Below are positions 6,693 to 9,633 of a DNA stretch of 9,633 nt, in pieces (the stretch's first letter is position 1; the number at the start of each line of letters is the position of its first letter). The translations under genes were made by a program, and so were the position numbers. Under the pieces are notes generated by a model. That model searched no databases. It saw only the letters and a program-made list of their open reading frames with translations, and had not been told where the DNA came from. The stretch lies in the NCBI GenBank assembly GCA_003562605.1, contig PWUG01000266.1, positions 1 through 9,633 on the forward strand. Reading direction: 5' to 3'. This stretch comes from Syntrophomonadaceae bacterium (lineage in GTDB: Bacteria; Bacillota_D; Dethiobacteria; DTU022).

Positions 6693-7631
6693 ATGACTAC
6701 CATATTTTTCGCTACAGACGTCCACGGTTCGGAGATATGCTGGAAAAAGTTCATCAACGCCGGCAAGTTCTACAATGCCGACATCCTGGTACTTGGCGGT
6801 GATATGACCGGCAAAGCCCTGGTTCCCTTTATCAAGGATGCACAGGGTAAATACAAGGTCAACTTTTTGGAAGAGGAAATGCTTCTTGATGAAGAAGGCA
6901 AGTTGACCATGGAGAAAAACATCTCCGACCGCGGCTATTACCCGATCAACGTAACCGATGACGAATACGACGAGTTAAATGCAGATTCAGAAAAGGTCGA
7001 ACAGTTATTTGTCGAAAGGGTTCTTCTAATGGCCGAACGCTGGGTCAAATTCGCAGATGAAAAACTGGCTGGAACCGGTATGAAGTGCTTTGTCTGCCCC
7101 GGTAACGACGATATGTTCGAACTTGACGATGTGCTCGCCTCATCAAAAACAATCACCATGTCCGAGGGTCAGATTCTCGATCTTGATGGTTACTACGAGA
7201 TGCTCAGCTCCGGGTGGTCAAACCCTACCCCCTGGGACACACACAGGGAGTGCAGTGAAGAAGAACTGGCGGCAAAAATTGAGGCGATGGCCTCAAAGAT
7301 ATCTGATATCGATCGCTGCGTTTTCAACCTGCATGCACCACCTTTCGGGTCGGGCCTCGATGAGGCGCCTGAGCTTGACGAAAACCTGAGACCCAAGTAC
7401 GCCGGCCGCTCGTTAATCCCTGTCGGAAGCACCGCTGTGCGCGATGCCATCATGAAGTACCAGCCGCCACTAGCTCTGACCGGTCACATACACGAAGGAC
7501 GCGGCATAAAACGAATGAAGAAAACATTCGTTGTCAACCCGGGCAGTTCATATGAACAAAGCACTCTGCTCGGAGCAATTATTGAAATGGACAAAAAAGG
7601 GGTCAAGAAGTACGTCCTGACCTCGGGGTAA
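6693..7631 (+). CDS. Calcineurin-like metallophosphoesterase
   Basis: A 312-residue cytosolic protein with the two-metal phosphoesterase core. The ligand motifs appear in order: DVHG (Asp9, His11), GGDMTG (Asp37), GND (137-139, Asn138, where many relatives have GNH), NLHAPP (His214) and GHIHEG (His265, His267). The set is complete apart from GND replacing GNH, which also occurs in active phosphodiesterase subfamilies. Residues about 48-128 form an acidic insert between the second and third motifs, and about 160-200 is another variable region. No signal peptide is visible. The enzyme should cleave a phosphomono- or diester, but the substrate is unknown. It begins 30 bases after the permease with a GGGAGG ribosome site, which implies co-transcription. 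A strong hairpin follows the stop codon. Fold and metal sites are firm; the biological role is open. Confidence 0.9.
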   Translation: MTTIFFATDVHGSEICWKKFINAGKFYNADILVLGGDMTGKALVPFIKDAQGKYKVNFLEEEMLLDEEGKLTMEKNISDRGYYPINVTDDEYDELNADSEKVEQLFVERVLLMAERWVKFADEKLAGTGMKCFVCPGNDDMFELDDVLASSKTITMSEGQILDLDGYYEMLSSGWSNPTPWDTHRECSEEELAAKIEAMASKISDIDRCVFNLHAPPFGSGLDEAPELDENLRPKYAGRSLIPVGSTAVRDAIMKYQPPLALTGHIHEGRGIKRMKKTFVVNPGSSYEQSTLLGAIIEMDKKGVKKYVLTSG

Positions 7632-7638
7632 TGCGTAT

Positions 7639-7684
7639 TCGAGGGAGAGGGTATAACCTGTCGCCCTCTCCCTCGATTATTTAA
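7639..7684 (+). terminator. Perfect 13-bp stem hairpin between phosphoesterase and nucleotidyltransferase genes
   Basis: TCGAGGGAGAGGG (7639-7651) and CCCTCTCCCTCGA (7664-7676) are exact reverse complements around a 12-base loop, followed by TTATTTAA. The stem is strong but the T run is interrupted, so this is a probable partial terminator or an mRNA-stabilising end. The next ribosome site starts only 17 bases past the stem, leaving no room for a full promoter between them, so downstream genes likely rely on read-through. Confidence 0.65.
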
Positions 7685-7692
7685 TGGTTTGG

Positions 7693-7700
7693 AAGGAGGT
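7693..7700 (+). promoter_or_regulatory. Ribosome binding site that fixes a GTG start
   Basis: AAGGAGGT lies 5 bases before the GTG at 7706. No ATG has comparable support: the next in-frame ATG is 17 codons further on, inside the first helix. Confidence 0.8.
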
Positions 7701-7705
7701 GTATC

Positions 7706-8473
7706 GTGTCTCAATATACGGGTAAAGATGCCGGCGAATTTATCGAAGAAGCAAAAATGATAATCGCGCTGGCCGAAAAAAAAGGTGCTCCGCTCCGTCT
7801 TATCGGTGCGCTGGCTTTTCACCTGCACTGCAACAAATATAATTATATCCACAAAAAGTGGGGCCGGGTTTTTACCGATACCGATTTCGTGGCCCGTTCC
7901 GAGCACGGCCCGATCATAACAGAAGCTTACCGGGAACTCGGCTACCGTGACGATGAGATGATTACTACCCTTTACGGTTCCCATCGTATGGTTTTCGACA
8001 ATCCGGAGACCGGCATGCATTCGGATATCTTCTTCGACAAGCTCGACTTCTGCCATGTATTGCAGCTGCGGGACAGGTTGGATGTCGACGACCTGACCAT
8101 ACCGCTGGCCGAGCTTTTCCTGGAGAAAATGCAGATCTATCAGATCAATGAAAAGGATATCGTCGATACAATGATGCTGCTGGTCGAACATCCGGTCGGC
8201 GAAAATGATATTGAAACAATTAACGCTCCCATAATTGCCAAAGTACTTGCAGGTGAATGGGGTTTCTGGCGCACGGTAACAGGGAACATGGAAAAACTTC
8301 TGGCCCTTAACACCAAAACCGATCTTTTTGACGCCGAAGAAAAACAGCTTATTGAAAACAGGGTCAGGGAGATTCGCAAACATATCGACCGCGAACCGAA
8401 ACCACTCACCTGGAAAATGCGCAGTAAAGTCGGCGACAAGGTCAAATGGTATAAAGACGTTGATGAACTGTAA
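7706..8473 (+). CDS. Predicted nucleotidyltransferase-fold protein
   Basis: A 255-residue cytosolic protein starting with GTG. The pattern fits the polymerase-beta-type nucleotidyltransferase fold. LIGALAFHLH (32-41) stands where these enzymes have hGGxAxxxH. FTDTDFV follows (56-62; Asp58, Asp60) as the Dx[DE] metal pair, and HSDIFFD (105-111; Asp107) supplies the third acidic residue. Then comes TIPLAELFLEKMQIYQINEKDIVDTMMLL (131-159), which resembles the helical segment after the catalytic core in AbiEii- and MNT-like proteins, where a Lys-Gln pair and a following Asp are common. The first glycine motif is GA rather than GG or GS. The C-terminal third (about 165-255) is helical and highly charged. 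No cognate antitoxin gene is adjacent, so a toxin-antitoxin role is not supported. It lies 74 bases after the phosphoesterase and 24 bases before the ferredoxin gene. Family inference is moderate; substrate unknown. Confidence 0.72.
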   Translation: MSQYTGKDAGEFIEEAKMIIALAEKKGAPLRLIGALAFHLHCNKYNYIHKKWGRVFTDTDFVARSEHGPIITEAYRELGYRDDEMITTLYGSHRMVFDNPETGMHSDIFFDKLDFCHVLQLRDRLDVDDLTIPLAELFLEKMQIYQINEKDIVDTMMLLVEHPVGENDIETINAPIIAKVLAGEWGFWRTVTGNMEKLLALNTKTDLFDAEEKQLIENRVREIRKHIDREPKPLTWKMRSKVGDKVKWYKDVDEL

Positions 8474-8486
8474 GCCACCTGGAAAT

Positions 8487-8490
8487 GAGG
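8487..8490 (+). promoter_or_regulatory. Ribosome binding site that decides the ferredoxin start
   Basis: GAGG ends 1 base before the ATG at 8492 but 7 bases before the ATG at 8498. The second ATG has workable spacing and is preferred. Confidence 0.6.
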
Positions 8491-8497
8491 AATGCCA

Positions 8498-8929
8498 ATG
8501 ATCTACTTAAGAGGCGAGTTTGATTTATGCACCGGCTGCGGCGCCTGCCAGCTGGCCTGTTCAAACCGGGCAGCCGGCGGTTACAGTCCGCGCCTGGCCC
8601 GGCTGACAGTACTCAGTGAAAACGAAAACCTGGTCAACCGGCCCCTCGTCTGCACCCAATGTGAAAATCCTTTTTGCATGCACTCCTGCCCGTTTGATGC
8701 AATCAGCAAGTCGGAAAAATCAGGGGTTGTATTGATCAACAAGGAAACCTGCACCGGATGCGGCAACTGTATAACGGCCTGCCCCGACAATATGATTCAA
8801 TTTGACCATGGGGGCAAGGCTGATAAATGCGACCTGTGCGAAGGGGAACCGTTGTGCGTTAAGTATTGCGTACCGAAAGCTTTAAAAATGGTTAAAAAAC
8901 TGGAGGTACGGGAGGTGACCGCCAGTTGA
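8498..8929 (+). CDS. Four-cluster [4Fe-4S] ferredoxin, electron-transfer subunit of the adjacent aldehyde oxidoreductase
   Basis: A 143-residue iron-sulfur protein of the HycB/DmsB type. Sixteen cysteines fall in four groups: C11-C14-C17-C21, C52-C55-C60-C64, C85-C88-C91-C95 and C111-C114-C120-C124. Each group supplies a [4Fe-4S] ligand set, with cysteines shared between group pairs as usual in this fold, and CP follows groups two and three. There is no twin-arginine or Sec signal and no membrane helix, so it is cytoplasmic. Its stop codon overlaps the TTG start of the oxidoreductase (TTGA), a sign of coupled translation and a 1:1 complex. Similar small subunits are AorB of Aromatoleum aldehyde oxidoreductase and BamC of class II benzoyl-CoA reductase. 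It would wire the tungsten or molybdenum site to ferredoxin or another carrier. I chose the ATG at 8498 over 8492 on ribosome-site spacing; the difference is two residues. Confidence 0.93.
   Translation: MIYLRGEFDLCTGCGACQLACSNRAAGGYSPRLARLTVLSENENLVNRPLVCTQCENPFCMHSCPFDAISKSEKSGVVLINKETCTGCGNCITACPDNMIQFDHGGKADKCDLCEGEPLCVKYCVPKALKMVKKLEVREVTAS
8911..8918 (+). promoter_or_regulatory. Ribosome binding site that supports a TTG start for the oxidoreductase
   Basis: GGAGGTGA lies 7 bases before TTG at 8926, ideal spacing, but 19 bases before the first in-frame ATG at 8938. The site lies within the end of the ferredoxin gene. Confidence 0.75.
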
Positions 8930-9633
8930 GCTCTTATATGGGAAAACTGCTTTATGTTGACCTCAGTGCAGGAACCAGCAGCGAAATGAAACTGGATCCA
9001 AGGCTCATAGAAAATTTTGTCGGCGGTAAAGGCTTCGGAGCTAAGATCCTTTACGATCTTCTGCCCGCAGGTTGTGACCCGCTGTCACCGCAGAATATAC
9101 TAATGTTTATGCCCGGGCCTTTAACCGGCACCCTCGCCCCGGCCATGCGCGGCTGCGTGGTTACAAAGTCTCCACTTACCGGCACCTTTGCTGACTCTTA
9201 CTTCGGCGGCCATTTTGCCCAGGAAATCCGTTTTTGCGGCTACGATGGAATTGTTATAGCGGGAGCCGCTTCCAGGCCGAGTTACCTCTGGATTGATGAC
9301 GGTAAAGTAGAAATCCGTTCAGCTGCCGGCATCTGGGGCCTCGATACCTTTGCTACAGTGGATCGAATCCGCGAAGAGCTGGGAGACCTTAGTGTTAAGA
9401 CGGCCTGTATCGGACCGGCCGGTGAAAAAATGGTATCCTTTGCCCTGATTAACTGTGAGTTTAACCGCCATGCAGGTCGTGCCGGCACCGGGGCAGTAAT
9501 GGGTTCGAAAAACTTGAAGGCTGTTGTCCTGCGCGGCAGCAAACCGGTTATTCCTGCTGAAGCGCCAGGTTTCAGCGATACTGTCGATCAGGCTTATAAA
9601 GAGCTGGCCGAGGATGAAACTATTGCTTCCTTC
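8926..9633 (+). CDS. Aldehyde:ferredoxin oxidoreductase family protein, N-terminal part, cut by window edge
   Basis: The first 236 residues of a tungsten- or molybdenum-bis-pyranopterin enzyme; family members run to about 600 residues, so some 60 percent lies outside. The reading frame is open to the last base. Family landmarks are LLYVDLSAG (8-16), the glycine-rich NFVGGKGFGAKILYDLL (30-46), MPGPLTGTLAPAMRG (62-76), SPLTGTFADSYFGGHFA (82-98), YDGIVIAGAA (106-115) and the hallmark AGRAGTGAVMGSKNLKAV (183-200). Residues up to about 208 correspond to the AFOR N-terminal domain that binds the pterin cofactor. The cysteines of the [4Fe-4S] cluster lie further on and cannot be checked. The reaction is expected to be reversible oxidation of an aldehyde to a carboxylate with low-potential electrons passed to the preceding ferredoxin. 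A BamB-like dearomatising subunit or other family branch is not excluded by this fragment. The TTG start overlaps the ferredoxin stop by 4 bases. Confidence 0.93.
   Translation, partial: MSSYMGKLLYVDLSAGTSSEMKLDPRLIENFVGGKGFGAKILYDLLPAGCDPLSPQNILMFMPGPLTGTLAPAMRGCVVTKSPLTGTFADSYFGGHFAQEIRFCGYDGIVIAGAASRPSYLWIDDGKVEIRSAAGIWGLDTFATVDRIREELGDLSVKTACIGPAGEKMVSFALINCEFNRHAGRAGTGAVMGSKNLKAVVLRGSKPVIPAEAPGFSDTVDQAYKELAEDETIASF

Noticed and set aside
7652..7657. TATAAC as a -10 box for the nucleotidyltransferase-AOR genes
   Set aside because: No -35-like hexamer lies 16-18 bases upstream, and the box falls inside the loop of the hairpin.
7484..8383. Long 299-codon open frame on the minus strand
   Set aside because: It lies antisense to the well-supported phosphoesterase and nucleotidyltransferase genes. 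Its translation is low-complexity without recognisable domains, and it has no ribosome site. It is a shadow frame.
7706..8473. Toxin-antitoxin or abortive infection module
   Set aside because: No adjacent antitoxin-sized gene with a matching domain exists; neighbours are a phosphoesterase and a ferredoxin.

Overview
The window looks like a chromosomal segment of a low-to-moderate GC Gram-positive anaerobe of the class Clostridia. This is inferred from strong GGAGG-type ribosome binding sites, near-consensus sigma-A promoters, the Firmicutes-style carD / yacL (PIN-TRAM) / ispD cluster, and a tungsten/molybdopterin aldehyde oxidoreductase paired with a polyferredoxin. I cannot name the species.

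Left part (1-2445, minus strand) is a housekeeping operon read right to left: carD (RNA polymerase-binding regulator), a membrane-anchored PIN-TRAM protein of the YacL type, and ispD (MEP isoprenoid pathway), whose last residues run off the left edge. A likely sigma-A promoter precedes carD. The carD-yacL gap holds a terminator-like hairpin with a perfect TATAAT in its loop, so yacL-ispD may be partly uncoupled from carD.

Middle (2446-3114, plus strand) starts with a divergent promoter carrying perfect TTGACA and TATAAT boxes. It drives a small cysteine-rich protein of unknown function whose C-terminal half resembles a MazG-type helix pair. After it lies a 99-bp gap crowded with palindromes.

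Right part (3115-9633, plus strand) looks like a catabolic locus. It encodes a PucR/CdaR-type regulator, then after a 224-bp palindrome-rich gap a 12-TM APC-superfamily permease, a metallophosphoesterase, a nucleotidyltransferase-fold protein, a 16-cysteine (four [4Fe-4S]) ferredoxin, and the N-terminal 236 residues of an aldehyde:ferredoxin oxidoreductase family enzyme. The ferredoxin and oxidoreductase overlap by 4 bases and almost certainly form a complex. A perfect 13-bp stem hairpin between the phosphoesterase and nucleotidyltransferase genes divides the set in two.

The simplest reading is regulated uptake of an amino acid, amine or nucleobase-like compound, with a product oxidised (or reduced) by the tungsten/molybdenum enzyme. 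The substrate and the role of the phosphoesterase/nucleotidyltransferase pair are unknown. There are no rRNA, tRNA, CRISPR or mobile-element signatures.
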